In this document: positions 43,846-53,269 of the stretch, piece after piece
How the letters are laid out: each line of letters begins with the position of its first letter
How positions within the stretch are numbered: position 1 is the stretch's first letter
Notes under the pieces: model-generated
What the model saw: the letters and a program-made list of their open reading frames with translations, nothing else
What the model was told of the DNA's origin: nothing
Databases searched by the model: none
Translations under genes and position numbers: made by a program
Source: Edaphobacter dinghuensis
GTDB taxonomy: Bacteria; Acidobacteriota; Terriglobia; Terriglobales; Acidobacteriaceae
Assembly (NCBI RefSeq): GCF_014640335.1
Contig: NZ_BMGT01000002.1
Coordinates: 1,364,001-1,428,000 of the forward strand
Direction: 5' to 3'
DNA: 64,000 nucleotides

Positions 43846-44418
43846 TTAGATCTCCGCGACCAGGTTTGCCTTTTCGATATTCGCCAAGGGAATATCGACG
43901 GTTTGCTCGGTTACGGCCTTCTTTGCCTTGCCCTTTTGCTTCATGGCGGAGAGGTCGACGGTCGCCGTATTGTCGGCGAATTTGACCAGCCTGCCCTGCC
44001 ATTGCCGATTGTTATTGATCGGCGTAAATGTCTGAATCTTCACCAGACTGCCTTGAAACCGGGTGAAGTCCCCTGCCCCATACAGTTTGCGCTCGAGCCC
44101 CGGAGAAGAGACTTCGAGCGTGTACTCGGCGCCGAGAATGAGGTCTTCGACGTCGAGCACGGTGCCGAAGTCCTGGGCGAACTGGGCACAATCCTCGTGG
44201 GTTACCCCTGAGAGCATCTCCACCGGAACCCCCTTGGGCAATTCGTCGGGATTCGCCGTCTCAGCCAACCGGGCACGCTCCTCCGCGTTCTTTTCGACAA
44301 AGATGCGGAGCGTGCGGAACTTGCCGCCGCCCTGAAACTCGATATCGACGATGTCGAGGTTGTGCGACGCGGCGACACGCTGTGCGGCGGCTCGAATTGT
44401 ATCCAGTTTCAACGACAT
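43846..44418 (-). CDS. rimP: Ribosome maturation factor RimP
   Basis: The 190-residue protein has the RimP pattern. Its N-terminal domain includes NLDIVDIEFQGGGKFRTLRI and GVTHEDCAQFAQDFGTVLDV, the block YTLEVSSPGLERKLYGAGDF is the hallmark, and a C-terminal SH3-like domain ends in IPLANIEKANLVAEI. RimP helps late assembly of the 30S subunit. The ATG at 44418 fits the family N-terminus; the 18 extra upstream codons are not supported. It is the first gene of the operon, divergent from the TIGR03435 gene with 151 bases between them. Confidence 0.93.
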   Translation of the reverse strand: MSLKLDTIRAAAQRVAASHNLDIVDIEFQGGGKFRTLRIFVEKNAEERARLAETANPDELPKGVPVEMLSGVTHEDCAQFAQDFGTVLDVEDLILGAEYTLEVSSPGLERKLYGAGDFTRFQGSLVKIQTFTPINNNRQWQGRLVKFADNTATVDLSAMKQKGKAKKAVTEQTVDIPLANIEKANLVAEI

Positions 44419-44569
44419 AGCGTTCTTCTCAGGGCCGTTTTTAAAGCAAATAAAAAGTGGGTTCTCACCCACTCATCTCTTCCGTCAATTTGCCGGTGCG
44501 CTCACGGCTGTTCGAACAACGGAACAAAAGCGTTCTGTTTGATGATACATCTCCTGTATAGGGATTTCA

Positions 44570-45409
44570 ATGCTTGGATGGGCCTCTCTTATGAAGTTCT
44601 TCAGAACTGGACGGATTATGCGCGGTTCGTACCTTTTGGCTGTGATCGTTGGCCTGATGAGCATGTTTTTCGCCTGTGGCCAGGACAAACCTCAAGACAG
44701 GCCGGACCGGACCTTCGACGTGGCGGCGATCAGGCGCTCTGATCCGAACGTGCGTAACGGGTATATCAAGGCGATGCCGGGAGGCAACGGGTATTCGGCG
44801 CAGAACGTTCCGGTCAAGCTGATGATCAGCCTGATGTACAAGGTGCCTATGCGCCAGATCAAGGGCGCGCCGGAGTGGCTTGCTACGGATGGCTACGATG
44901 TCCAGGCCAAGTCTGACCATGCATCCAACATTGACGATCTGCATGTGATGTTTCAGAATCTGCTGGCCGACCGGTTCAACCTGAAGTTCCACAAAGAGAT
45001 CAAGGAAGGCCCGGTTTATGCGCTGATGGTGGACAAATCAGGGTCGAAGTTGAAGGTCGACGAGAGTCCGCAGGATTTTTCCATCCCAATGAATGACAAC
45101 GAGGATGACGTCACAGTCGGCAAGAGGGTCAATATGGAGTACTTCTGCTGGTGGCTGGGTCGGGTGCTCCACCAAGATGAGCGGCCGGTGATCGACAGGA
45201 CCGGGCTGACCCAGAGCTACGATTTCACCCTGTCGTTTGCCCCGGTGCTACCGCCCAATGTCTCGCAAGAGAAGCTTCCAAACGGGTTACTGGATCGTCC
45301 GTCGATCTTTGACGCCTTGAAAGAGCAGCTTGGTCTAAAGTTAGTGGCCGAGAAAGGGCCGGTGGTGTATTACGTGATCGACCATGTCGAGCGGCCGTCG
45401 GCGAATTAG
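44570..45409 (+). CDS. TIGR03435-family protein
   Basis: The product is up to 279 residues. A hydrophobic N-terminal segment (SYLLAVIVGLMSMFFACG) could be a signal or lipoprotein anchor. The family pattern follows: FDVAAIRRSDPN near the start, KLMISLMYKVPMRQIKGAPE, YDVQAKSD, LLADRFNLKFHKEIKEGPVY, VIDRTGLTQSYDFTL and IFDALKEQLGLKL. This uncharacterised family is abundant in acidobacteria and planctomycetes. Starts at 44570, 44591 and 44615 are all possible; the last has GGACGGA upstream. It stands alone between the rimP operon and a minus-strand hydrolase gene. Confidence 0.85.
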   Translation: MLGWASLMKFFRTGRIMRGSYLLAVIVGLMSMFFACGQDKPQDRPDRTFDVAAIRRSDPNVRNGYIKAMPGGNGYSAQNVPVKLMISLMYKVPMRQIKGAPEWLATDGYDVQAKSDHASNIDDLHVMFQNLLADRFNLKFHKEIKEGPVYALMVDKSGSKLKVDESPQDFSIPMNDNEDDVTVGKRVNMEYFCWWLGRVLHQDERPVIDRTGLTQSYDFTLSFAPVLPPNVSQEKLPNGLLDRPSIFDALKEQLGLKLVAEKGPVVYYVIDHVERPSAN

Positions 45410-45419
45410 CGGGCTGGAG

Positions 45420-46313
45420 CTATATGGCCTGAGCGAGAAAGGGCTGGACCATCTCTGCAACCATTATTGTGGAGAGGATGTTGTAGTGTGTCGCTCCCGG
45501 CACGATACCGAGCCGGGCTACCGAACGTAGAGAACCGTCCAGTCCTGCATCGCGCTTGCCCCCACCGAGAGCTTCATAGAACACCACGATATGCTCAGGA
45601 CGAATGGAATCAGCATCAGCAAAGATGAGTTCTGTAGGCGATTGAATCTGTTTTACCTGCGCCGACCAGTCGAAATTTTGTGATTCCATCTCGCCGATCT
45701 TGCGAAGCAGACTCTCCCAGTTCACCTCTGGATAGAGCTTGCCGAGCGGCGATCCTTTAATATTCTGCGCGATCTGCGCAGCATGCAGGCCCATCTGGTC
45801 AAATGCTGCATTCACCTCCGGGTATGAGGCGTCTTGCGCCATGGACGCCGATACCACAATCAGCCGTTTTACCGATGCCGGGTGTCGAATCACCGTCTGC
45901 AGGGCAACGCCGCCACCCAATGAATAACCCAGAAGATCCGTTTTCCCGAGTTTCAGATACGCGATGAGTGCAGCGATATCGTCGGCCATGGATTCAAACC
46001 GAAGAGGCCGGTCGATATCTTTCGTGTGCCCGTGCCCCTGCAGGTGCACGGCAATCACCTGCCTCGATTTGGCAAGCGCGGGCAGATTGGGACCGAATGC
46101 CTCACTCGCTTGAACTCCACCGTGCAACAGCACCAGCGGTTCCCCATCGCCATGAATCTCGTAATACATCTGCAAACCATTGACCGGAGCAAAACCTGAT
46201 TTCTTATTTGGCATAATTGACCCTAAAGGCTGTGTAGGTTGCGCAAATGTAGGAAGGACGGCCACTGTGCTCATTGCCAGGCCTGCATAGGCAAGGAATT
46301 CTCTTCTTTGCAT
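45420..46313 (-). CDS. Tat-exported alpha/beta hydrolase
   Basis: The 297-residue protein has a twin-arginine leader (MQRREFLAYAGLAMSTVAVL). The alpha/beta hydrolase fold shows the oxyanion region VLLHGGVQASEAF and the nucleophile elbow GYSLGGG. The acid is probably in FADADSIRP and the catalytic His in PGATHYNIL. The substrate is unknown; the sequence is of the general esterase or epoxide hydrolase-like type. The ATG at 46313 has AGGAGA nine bases upstream. Its stop is 10 bases from the convergent TIGR03435 stop. Confidence 0.85.
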   Translation of the reverse strand: MQRREFLAYAGLAMSTVAVLPTFAQPTQPLGSIMPNKKSGFAPVNGLQMYYEIHGDGEPLVLLHGGVQASEAFGPNLPALAKSRQVIAVHLQGHGHTKDIDRPLRFESMADDIAALIAYLKLGKTDLLGYSLGGGVALQTVIRHPASVKRLIVVSASMAQDASYPEVNAAFDQMGLHAAQIAQNIKGSPLGKLYPEVNWESLLRKIGEMESQNFDWSAQVKQIQSPTELIFADADSIRPEHIVVFYEALGGGKRDAGLDGSLRSVARLGIVPGATHYNILSTIMVAEMVQPFLAQAI

Positions 46314-46689
46314 CTCATCGGTCTCCTAAACCGCCGGCAATCACGCGAGTATCGGGCCTAAGTTTTTACTTGATATGTGCTTAGGCGTCTTCGTCTGCCC
46401 ATTTTTGTCGCGCTCCGTATGCTACTTTATTCGTCCGCAGGCGGCAATATCGCTTGGCAATCAGTTCGGGAAATCAACTGTTTGCGTCCCGCTCACTCCG
46501 CTCGTTGGGCTCATAACCCAAAGGTCTCGATTTCTGGGCTATTCGAATCTGTAGATTTAACCTGACCCCACTACCCCCAAAAGGGCGAAGATTTGCTCTG
46601 CCGGGTGGGCGACTCTACAATCTAGGGTAATCCTTTGGTTTTTAGGCGCAGCTCTCACTCTGGCTTATCTGCCGAGAAACATAAAAAAC
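46314..46689. other. Intergenic region before guaB, containing a tRNA remnant
   Basis: About 375 bases. A 63-codon frame on the plus strand crosses the tRNA remnant and is not credible. The last 120 bases (CCTGACCCCACTACCCCCAA onwards) should contain the guaB promoter, although no consensus boxes are clear. No other gene is seen. Confidence 0.5.
46500..46526 (+). pseudogene. Fragment of an initiator tRNA gene (tRNA-fMet, CAU)
   Basis: These 27 bases contain GCTCGTTGGGCTCATAACCC followed by AAAGGTC. They match, as I know it, the end of the D arm, the whole anticodon arm with CAU and the variable loop of bacterial tRNA-fMet. Acceptor stem, first half of the D arm and a proper T arm are missing, so it cannot make a tRNA. 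A TTCGAATC word 15 bases on (46542-46549) may be a displaced T-loop remnant. Confidence 0.7.
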
Positions 46690-48216
46690 ATGATTATTTC
46701 CCCGATTCCTGAAGCCCTCACCTTCGATGACGTTCTCCTCGTTCCGGCCTATAGCGACATCATCCCGACCCAGGTAAGCACACAGACGCAACTGACCAGG
46801 AACATCGTTCTGAATACACCGCTGGTCTCCGCGGCAATGGATACGGTAACCGAGTCGCGTCTGGCCATTGCCATGGCGCAGCAGGGAGGGCTGGGAGTCG
46901 TACACCGCAATCTCAGCATCGAGCAACAGGCAGGAGAGATCGACAAGGTCAAGCGGTCGGAGAGCGGGATGATCGTCGATCCGGTGACCATCGACCCGGA
47001 GCAGACAATTGCTGCAGCGCTGGAGGTAATGCGGCGATACAAGATCTCGGGCGTGCCGGTGACGAAGAACAAGAAACTGGTCGGCATTCTGACCAACCGT
47101 GACCTGCGTTTTGTATCGCGCACCGATCTGACCATCGATTCGGTCATGACGAAGAACAACCTCATTACGGTTCCGGTGGGAACGACGCTGGAGCAGGCAG
47201 AGCAGATCCTGCATCAGCACCGTGTGGAGAAGCTGTTGGTCGTCAACGACGACTATGAGCTGAAGGGCCTGATCACGGTCAAGGACATTCAAAAGAAGCT
47301 GAAGTACCCCAATGCGTCGAAGGACAGCCAGGGCAGGCTGCGGGTGGCGGGTGCGATTGGAGCGACGGGAGATTTTCTGGAGCGCGCTGCGGAGCTGGTA
47401 AAGGCTCGCGTGGATGCTCTGGCGATTGACTCCGCACACGGACACTCTTCGCGCGTTCTCGAAGCGGTTGCTGCGGTGAAGAAGCAGTTCCCCGACGTCG
47501 ATTTGATGGCAGGCAATATCGCCACCTACGAGGGTGCGCTGGCGCTCATCAAGGCCGGAGCCGATGCAATCAAGGTCGGGATTGGACCGGGCTCGATCTG
47601 CACAACGCGCATGGTGACGGGCGCGGGCATGCCACAGATTACAGCCATCTCGGAGGCATATCGTGCCGCTAGCGAGCATGGGGTTCCAGTGATTGCCGAT
47701 GGTGGGATCAAGTACTCGGGCGACGTGGCGAAGGCAATTGCCGCAGGCGCAAGCGTGGTGATGATCGGCTCTCTGTTTGCCGGGGTGGATGAGAGCCCGG
47801 GCGAGACGATTCTGTATCAGGGCCGGTCGTTTAAGGCGTATCGCGGGATGGGTTCGCTGTCAGCGATGTCGCAGGGTTCGGGCGAGAGGTACTTCCAGGG
47901 CAAGGACGATATCGATGGAGCAGCGAGCACGGAGAAGCCTGACCTGACGGCGCGTGAGGGTTCCTCGCAAAATCGGTTGTCGAAGTTTGTTCCTGAAGGA
48001 ATCGAAGGGCGTGTGCCTCACCGCGGGCCGCTGGAGGCGATGGTTTATCAGTTAGTGGGTGGATTGCGGTCGGGCATGGGTTATCTGGGATGCTCGACCA
48101 TTACGGACCTCCAGAAAAATGCGCGGTTTATCCGGATATCTAACGCCGGACTGCGCGAGAGCCATGTGCACGACGTGATCATTACCCGGGAAGCTCCGAA
48201 CTATCATGTCGAGTAG
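46690..48216 (+). CDS. guaB: Inosine-5'-monophosphate dehydrogenase
   Basis: The 508-residue IMPDH oxidises IMP to XMP with NAD, the first committed step of GMP synthesis. It has the N-terminal barrel start ([18 protein letters not shown]) and two CBS domains (about residues 95-215; [40 protein letters not shown]). The catalytic loop is [17 protein letters not shown] with Cys, and the flap region is [20 protein letters not shown]. The ATG at 46690 gives the family N-terminus. No guaA follows; a possible terminator lies 29 bases after the stop. Confidence 0.95.
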   Translation: MIISPIPEALTFDDVLLVPAYSDIIPTQVSTQTQLTRNIVLNTPLVSAAMDTVTESRLAIAMAQQGGLGVVHRNLSIEQQAGEIDKVKRSESGMIVDPVTIDPEQTIAAALEVMRRYKISGVPVTKNKKLVGILTNRDLRFVSRTDLTIDSVMTKNNLITVPVGTTLEQAEQILHQHRVEKLLVVNDDYELKGLITVKDIQKKLKYPNASKDSQGRLRVAGAIGATGDFLERAAELVKARVDALAIDSAHGHSSRVLEAVAAVKKQFPDVDLMAGNIATYEGALALIKAGADAIKVGIGPGSICTTRMVTGAGMPQITAISEAYRAASEHGVPVIADGGIKYSGDVAKAIAAGASVVMIGSLFAGVDESPGETILYQGRSFKAYRGMGSLSAMSQGSGERYFQGKDDIDGAASTEKPDLTAREGSSQNRLSKFVPEGIEGRVPHRGPLEAMVYQLVGGLRSGMGYLGCSTITDLQKNARFIRISNAGLRESHVHDVIITREAPNYHVE

Positions 48217-48245
48217 AAACCTGTAGGCAAAACAGAATGATGGAT

Positions 48246-48284
48246 AGGGCTTAAAGCGGCAAGAGGCGCGATAAGCCCTTTCTT
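48246..48284 (+). terminator. Possible terminator of guaB
   Basis: An 8-bp stem (48246-48253 with 48272-48279) has an 18-base loop and is followed by TTCTT. It lies shortly after the guaB stop. The loop is long and the T-run imperfect, so confidence is moderate. Confidence 0.45.
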
Positions 48285-48370
48285 ATGTATGACAGGGGTC
48301 GTCTTTGGAGCGTGCAGCGCTTTGGCGCGTCCAATCACTATGGAAGTTGCCGCCGCAGGAGATGGATGGA

Positions 48371-48877
48371 ATGAGAGATTCACAAGCCTCGAAGGTGGGA
48401 ACGGCCGGGCCTACGCTGCCGATGGCATGGCTGCCGGCGGTTTTTGGATTGGTGGTGATTTCGGTGGAGTCCACGGCGCTGATGCGTGGCGCTAACACGG
48501 GTCGATGGCTGACGGATCTGTGCGAGTCGGTCTGGGGATATTCCGATGGATCGACGATCGCGACGGCAAATATCGTCCTGCGAAAGATCGGGCACTTCAT
48601 TGGTTATGGAACGCTGGGCCTGCTGTTTCGCAGAGGATGGTACGCCAGCCTGCGCCGTCGATGGATGGGAACACGGAGCGACCTGCGTGCCGCGGCAATG
48701 GCATTGGCAGTGCTGAGCACGCTTCTGGTAGCGAGCCTTGATGAGTGGCATCAGTCATTTCTGTTCGGGCGCGTGAGCAGCCCGTACGATGTGCTGCTCG
48801 ATACCACCGGCGCCATCCTGTTCAATCTGGCAATGCTGAAGTTTCTGGCCTGGAGGCGAACCCGCATGGTTGGGTAG
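48371..48877 (+). CDS. VanZ-family membrane protein
   Basis: The 168-residue protein has four membrane helices and the VanZ-like pattern. A first helix (LPAVFGLVVISVESTALM) is followed by NIVLRKIGHFIGYGTLGLLF, with the family's paired His/Tyr, then AMALAVLSTLLVASLDEWHQ with the conserved DEWHQ. SSPYDVLLDTTGAILFNLAM comes last. The role of stand-alone VanZ-like proteins is unknown. The ATG at 48371 is preferred over several upstream codons because AGGAG lies at about 10 bases. Confidence 0.85.
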   Translation: MRDSQASKVGTAGPTLPMAWLPAVFGLVVISVESTALMRGANTGRWLTDLCESVWGYSDGSTIATANIVLRKIGHFIGYGTLGLLFRRGWYASLRRRWMGTRSDLRAAAMALAVLSTLLVASLDEWHQSFLFGRVSSPYDVLLDTTGAILFNLAMLKFLAWRRTRMVG

Positions 48878-48887
48878 CGGGACTTCC

Positions 48888-49862
48888 TTAGCCTTTGTTC
48901 AGAACCATCGCTTCGAAACGATGGCGGGTGAAGAAGCCGAGATCTTCGTAGAGCCGGACGGCCTGATGGTTGGCCTCGGTGACGGTCAGCGTGATGGCAT
49001 TGAATCTCGACTGTGCGAGTTGTGCCATGCAGTGCTTCAGAAGCGTTCGACCGAGCTGGTGGCCGCGCATGTTTCTTGCGATGCAAAGCTGGGTGATGTG
49101 GGCAACGTCGTCGGCTACATGCGAGCAGAGCACCATGCCTATGAGGGCTTCGGTGCGAGTGTCGAGCAGTATCCATGAACTGGTGGCGTCGAAGACACCG
49201 CAGCCGGGAAAACGTACGATGTTGTGCAAGAAACGAAGAGAGCCATGGAGCGAGCAGTACTGATCGTTGATGCGGGCGTCGATGTGACCTGCATACGCCT
49301 CGTGGATGAGTTCAGCCGCAGCCTGATAGTAGTCCGGCGACCATCGACACATCTCGATATTTTGCGGAAGGACCGGGTTAGATGAGGGTGCGGCAGAGGC
49401 GGCGGGCTCGAAGTTGTACTCCATGAAGAGGCGCGGGTAGAGGGTGAAGCCCGTCTCACGGAAGCTCTGGTCGACAGAGCCAGCATCGTAGAGGAGCAGT
49501 TGCGACTCAATGCGATGGATGCCGGGAGAGTGCAGGAGCAGGTCAAGCAAAGCCTGCAGCAGGGTGTGGGTGATATGGAGAGCCTGCCGGTGATCTGCCG
49601 CGACGGCGTAGGCATCGCCAACGACTGCCTTGTTGCCTTCGTAGACACAGAAGGTAAAGCCGCAGATGCGTCCACGGTCGAGTGCGACAAAGCCGGGGAG
49701 AATGCGGGAGTCAAGATACTGAAGCAGAAGCTCCGTGGAGCCGCGATAGTTCCAGCGGAGGCGCTGCTGCCAGACCTCTGCCTCGGACTCAAGCAAGGGC
49801 CGAAGCTGGCGCGCAGAGAAGTGCCGCAGGTCGAGAATCTCGAGTTGGGTAGCGACAGGCAT
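48888..49862 (-). CDS. Tandem GNAT-family N-acetyltransferase
   Basis: The 324-residue protein has two GNAT-like halves. The N-terminal half (GFVALDRGRICGFTFCVYEG then AYAVAADHRQALHITHTLLQ) is degenerate. The C-terminal half has a full acetyl-CoA site, CIARNMRGHQLGRTLLKHCM, and the end motif TEANHQAVRLYEDLGF. It probably acetylates a small molecule or protein with acetyl-CoA, in the cytosol; the acceptor is unknown. The ATG at 49862 is clear. It is downstream of the glycosyltransferase gene on the same strand, with 95 bases between, and convergent with the VanZ gene. Confidence 0.83.
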   Translation of the reverse strand: MPVATQLEILDLRHFSARQLRPLLESEAEVWQQRLRWNYRGSTELLLQYLDSRILPGFVALDRGRICGFTFCVYEGNKAVVGDAYAVAADHRQALHITHTLLQALLDLLLHSPGIHRIESQLLLYDAGSVDQSFRETGFTLYPRLFMEYNFEPAASAAPSSNPVLPQNIEMCRWSPDYYQAAAELIHEAYAGHIDARINDQYCSLHGSLRFLHNIVRFPGCGVFDATSSWILLDTRTEALIGMVLCSHVADDVAHITQLCIARNMRGHQLGRTLLKHCMAQLAQSRFNAITLTVTEANHQAVRLYEDLGFFTRHRFEAMVLNKG

Positions 49863-49957
49863 TTAAGCTTCTGTCGAGCTTATAGGAATTTCACGAGGGT
49901 GGGGAGTGCCGGGGGTGACGCTCGTCTCGATTTCATCCATACGAAACAGAGAGCAGC

Positions 49958-51784
49958 TTATTGACGGGCATAGACTTTGTAGACCTCAAGTCCCTGGGTG
50001 TCATAGAGGAAGAGCGGCTTGTAGACTCGGTTGACGAGGCATTGGTTCAGCACGGCCATGTCCTTGGTTGGAATCACAAGAATATGCTCCTGGGCGGGGA
50101 CGCTGGCAGCGCAGTCTTCTTCGGTGTAATGGACGGTGGGGATGTTGCGGTAGAAGGCGAGGCCGTAATCCAGATCGCGGCGCACCTCATAGACGGCCAG
50201 AATATTCTCATTCGGCGCCAGGCGCTGGATCTCGCGGGCCAGAGGCCGGGCAGAGTAGTTCAGATCGAGATCTTTGCCGTGGAAGCCGAGCAGAAAAACA
50301 AGCGTAATGACGATGGGAATAAAAGTCGCGTTGACCAGTTGCGGCACACCCCAGCGGCGGATGATCAGGAAGACGGCCGCTCCAACAATAAGAGCCGATC
50401 CACCGGCGATGAAAAGCCACTGCGCCGAAGGAACCAGGGTCTCGTACTTCATGTGCTGGGGGGCAAGGATCAGGACGAAGACGAGGATGGCGCAGACGGC
50501 AGCGTGTGCCCAGACCAGCCAGTTCGGCAGACCGTCGCGACGGTTGCGGTGGAGATAATCAGCCGTGAGGATGGTGAGCGGTGGAATGGAGGGAAGAATA
50601 TAGCCGGGAAGCTTCGATCCGGAGAAGGAGAAGAAGACGATGGGAAAGAGTGCCCAGAGAACAAGGAACTCCGGGAAGGCATCACCGGCACGCGAGTGTC
50701 CCAGATAGCGCTGAGGATTATGGCGGACCTTCCACTCGGCGATGGAGACGTCGATGGAGTCGACCAGAGCGCGAAGGGCGAGGATGGTCCAGGGCATCAG
50801 GCCGAGGATCAGTACAGCGAGATAGAACCAGAAGGGCTGATGGTGTTGATAGCGGTTGGTGGCGAAGCGCTCGAGATTATGTTCGAGGAAGAAGAGGCGA
50901 TAGAAGGTTGGGTTCTTCCATTGAACGGCGATGTACCACGGAAGCACCATCACCATGTAGAGAAGAATGCCGGGAAGCCAGATGGTGCGGCGCAGTAGGG
51001 ACCACTCTCGGCGAAGACCTGCGAAGAGCAGGATGGTAACAAGGGCCAGAAAGGGTGCTACCGGACCTTTGGCAAGAGTCGCCGCAGCTCCGAAGAAGTA
51101 GAGGTCGAAGAGCCAGAACTTCTTGCCGGTCTCATACCAGGCGTACCAGCCAAGCATCCCGATACAGAAGGGCGCTGCTAACTGCATGTCGGTGGAAGCC
51201 CCGCGAGCAAAGCTGAAGACAGCGAGGCTCGAGGCTGTGATGAGTGCGGCGTTGAGGTGGCCTCCAGGGCGGAATCGCCTCATGTGGAGAAAGATCAGAA
51301 AGAAAAGAGCGAAGGCTCCTGAAGACGACGGCAGCCGGGCCGACCAGTCGGAGACGCCGAACTCGCGAAAGAAACTCATGGCACGCCAGTAGTAGAGCGC
51401 GGGCTTCTCAAGCCAGGGCTTGCCGTAGAGGATGGGTGTGATGGTTCCACCGATGAGGCAGTGGAAGGAGTCATCGATAGCCTTGGGATTAAAGCTATGG
51501 GGAACCATGTCTGCGTGGAGCTGGTTGCAGACCTCGTTGTGTTGCGCGAGCATCTCGCGGGCGATCTGGGCGTAGCGTGGTTCGTCTGCGCCGACGAGGC
51601 CGAGCTGGTCGCCACCGATCAGCGGGACCAGACCGTAGAGCAGGAGAAAACCCGTCACAATGCAAAGGACTAGAAACTCGTGGGGCGACTCGGCGGCGAA
51701 GCCCTTCCAGATGCCATACAGCCACGCGATGGGTGCGCGTTCTTTCCATGCGCCGGGCGCGGCAGATTTTTGCAGATCACTCAT
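49958..51784 (-). CDS. ArnT-like family 39 glycosyltransferase
   Basis: The 608-residue membrane protein has about 11 to 12 hydrophobic helices and the GT39/ArnT signature. A first periplasmic loop has the Asp-Glu pair (VGADEPRYAQIAREML), and WLEKPALYYWRAMSF follows. The C-terminal part is soluble and periplasmic (SARPLAREIQRLAPNENILA, ending YDTQGLEVYKVYARQ). It would move a sugar from a polyprenyl-phosphate carrier onto lipid or protein; the sugar is not deducible. The ATG at 51784, 23 bases after the nrnA stop, is preferred to a start 32 codons upstream inside nrnA. Confidence 0.85.
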   Translation of the reverse strand: MSDLQKSAAPGAWKERAPIAWLYGIWKGFAAESPHEFLVLCIVTGFLLLYGLVPLIGGDQLGLVGADEPRYAQIAREMLAQHNEVCNQLHADMVPHSFNPKAIDDSFHCLIGGTITPILYGKPWLEKPALYYWRAMSFFREFGVSDWSARLPSSSGAFALFFLIFLHMRRFRPGGHLNAALITASSLAVFSFARGASTDMQLAAPFCIGMLGWYAWYETGKKFWLFDLYFFGAAATLAKGPVAPFLALVTILLFAGLRREWSLLRRTIWLPGILLYMVMVLPWYIAVQWKNPTFYRLFFLEHNLERFATNRYQHHQPFWFYLAVLILGLMPWTILALRALVDSIDVSIAEWKVRHNPQRYLGHSRAGDAFPEFLVLWALFPIVFFSFSGSKLPGYILPSIPPLTILTADYLHRNRRDGLPNWLVWAHAAVCAILVFVLILAPQHMKYETLVPSAQWLFIAGGSALIVGAAVFLIIRRWGVPQLVNATFIPIVITLVFLLGFHGKDLDLNYSARPLAREIQRLAPNENILAVYEVRRDLDYGLAFYRNIPTVHYTEEDCAASVPAQEHILVIPTKDMAVLNQCLVNRVYKPLFLYDTQGLEVYKVYARQ

Positions 51785-51807
51785 TGGGTCAGGTAATCGA
51801 GACAAGG

Positions 51808-52803
51808 CTAACAGAGTCCCATGCGTAGTTGTGTGAGGATGCGCTCGGTAGCTACATCGAGCGGACCGCGAATGGTACATCCGCTGGCGCTGCGGTGACC
51901 GCCGCCGCCGAAGGACTCGGCGATCCGGGCAACATCGAGCTTGCCTTTGCTGCGAATGCTGAGACGGAACTCATTAATGTCAGGAAGCTCACGGAGGAAG
52001 ACGGCGGACTCGATACCGGCGATGCTGATGAGATAGTTGACGACGCCTTCACAGTCCTCAGCGTCGGAACCGGTAAGCATCATGTCATTGCTGGTGACCC
52101 ACGACCAGGCGACGTTGCCTTCGCAATGAAGATTGGAAAGGGCCGCACCAAGCAGGCGTATTTTGCTGATGGAGTTGGAAAAATAAACATCGCGAGCGAT
52201 CTTTGCCGGGTTTGCGCCACGCATGGCAAGATCGTGGGCGACGGCAAAGGTCTCCGCGTTGGTGCTGGCGTAGGTGAAGCCGCCGGTGTCGGAGAGGATC
52301 GCGGTGTAAAGACACGTAGCCATGCTGGGCGTGATCTCAGCTCCGGCAGCAAGCGCGATGCGATAGACCATAGCCCCGACGGCGCAGGCATGCTCATCGA
52401 TCCAGTTGACGGCGGCAAAGTGACGGCCGCTGGCGTGGTGGTCGATGTTGATGAGGGGCCGGTTTTCGTCGAGACCAAGGAGACCGGTACGGGCGATACC
52501 GTCACACTCCAACAGAATGGCTGGGATGCTGTGGTCAGCAATGTCGGCAGCAGAGGGTGTGTGGTGGATGCGGTCGACGTTGGGCAGCGTGCGATAGATG
52601 GCCGGAACCGGGTCGGCAAAGACGACGTCGGTCTGACGGCCCATCTGATCGAGAATCTCGGCTAAAGCGAGCACCGAACCAAGAGCATCGCCGTCGGGAC
52701 GGGAGTGCGAGGTCAGAATGAAGCGTGGATTGGCACGAAAGGCCTCGAGAAGTGCTTCGATCTGGGCCTCATGCGTTGCTTCGTCGATCAAAGGATGCGT
52801 CAT
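51808..52803 (-). CDS. nrnA: Bifunctional oligoribonuclease/PAP phosphatase NrnA
   Basis: The 331-residue DHH/DHHA1 phosphoesterase shows the metal motifs TSHSRPDGDALGSVLAL (with SRPDGD) and the DHH motif in INIDHHASGRH. The C-terminal DHHA1 domain is seen as FGGGGHRSASGCTI. NrnA degrades short RNA oligonucleotides and 3'-phosphoadenosine 5'-phosphate. The start codon overlaps the stop of rbfA (ATGA arrangement), so the two are translationally coupled. It belongs to the DUF503-rbfA-nrnA block that, in many bacteria, follows infB. Confidence 0.93.
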   Translation of the reverse strand: MTHPLIDEATHEAQIEALLEAFRANPRFILTSHSRPDGDALGSVLALAEILDQMGRQTDVVFADPVPAIYRTLPNVDRIHHTPSAADIADHSIPAILLECDGIARTGLLGLDENRPLINIDHHASGRHFAAVNWIDEHACAVGAMVYRIALAAGAEITPSMATCLYTAILSDTGGFTYASTNAETFAVAHDLAMRGANPAKIARDVYFSNSISKIRLLGAALSNLHCEGNVAWSWVTSNDMMLTGSDAEDCEGVVNYLISIAGIESAVFLRELPDINEFRLSIRSKGKLDVARIAESFGGGGHRSASGCTIRGPLDVATERILTQLRMGLC

Positions 52804-53186
52804 GGTTGAGATGGGGTCGCCTTCTTTTCGCGTTTACGCATACGGTTCAAGAGCTCGTCCATGCGGCCGGTCATCTTTTCAGAGCGGTCAATGGCGAAGC
52901 TGAGTTCAGGGACGTGGCGGACACCCATGCGGTCACGAAGCTGCGAACGAATATAGCCACGGGCCGAGGTGAGTGCTTCGAGGGTGGACTCTTCTTCCTG
53001 CTCGCTGCCGTGGACCGCGATGAAGACGCGAGCAGATTTGCCACCGGGAGCGAGAACTACCTCGGTGACGTGGCTGGGCGCGATACGGGGATCGGAAAGC
53101 TCGCCTTCCAGCATGGCACCGATCTCTTCGGAGAAGGTGTTGGCTACTCGGCTGCGGTGGTGCGTTCTGGCTCGTTGCTCGGGCAT
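52800..53186 (-). CDS. rbfA: Ribosome-binding factor A
   Basis: The 128-residue protein has a KH-type fold with HRSRVANTFSEEIGAMLEGE, VTEVVLAPGGKSARVFIAVH, and the end HVPELSFAIDRSEKMTGRMD. RbfA assists 16S rRNA 5' end maturation on the 30S subunit. It has a short basic C-terminal extension (MRKREKKATPSQP). The ATG at 53186 is standard. The gene overlaps nrnA by four bases and is 83 bases after DUF503. Confidence 0.93.
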   Translation of the reverse strand: MPEQRARTHHRSRVANTFSEEIGAMLEGELSDPRIAPSHVTEVVLAPGGKSARVFIAVHGSEQEEESTLEALTSARGYIRSQLRDRMGVRHVPELSFAIDRSEKMTGRMDELLNRMRKREKKATPSQP

Positions 53187-53269
53187 ATATTTCTACAGGG
53201 TGAACGGTTGAGGATATCAAAGTTCAAGCGTTTGACCTAGCCCGTTCTCGATAAAAGAGAGTCTGGCAC

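Noticed and set aside
44419-44569. Possible RNA regulatory element in the rimP/TIGR03435 divergent region
   Set aside because: No convincing hairpin-plus-T-run or conserved riboswitch motif could be seen.
46377-46565. 62-codon open frame before guaB
   Set aside because: It reads straight through the tRNA-fMet fragment and has no ribosome-binding site or recognisable protein pattern.
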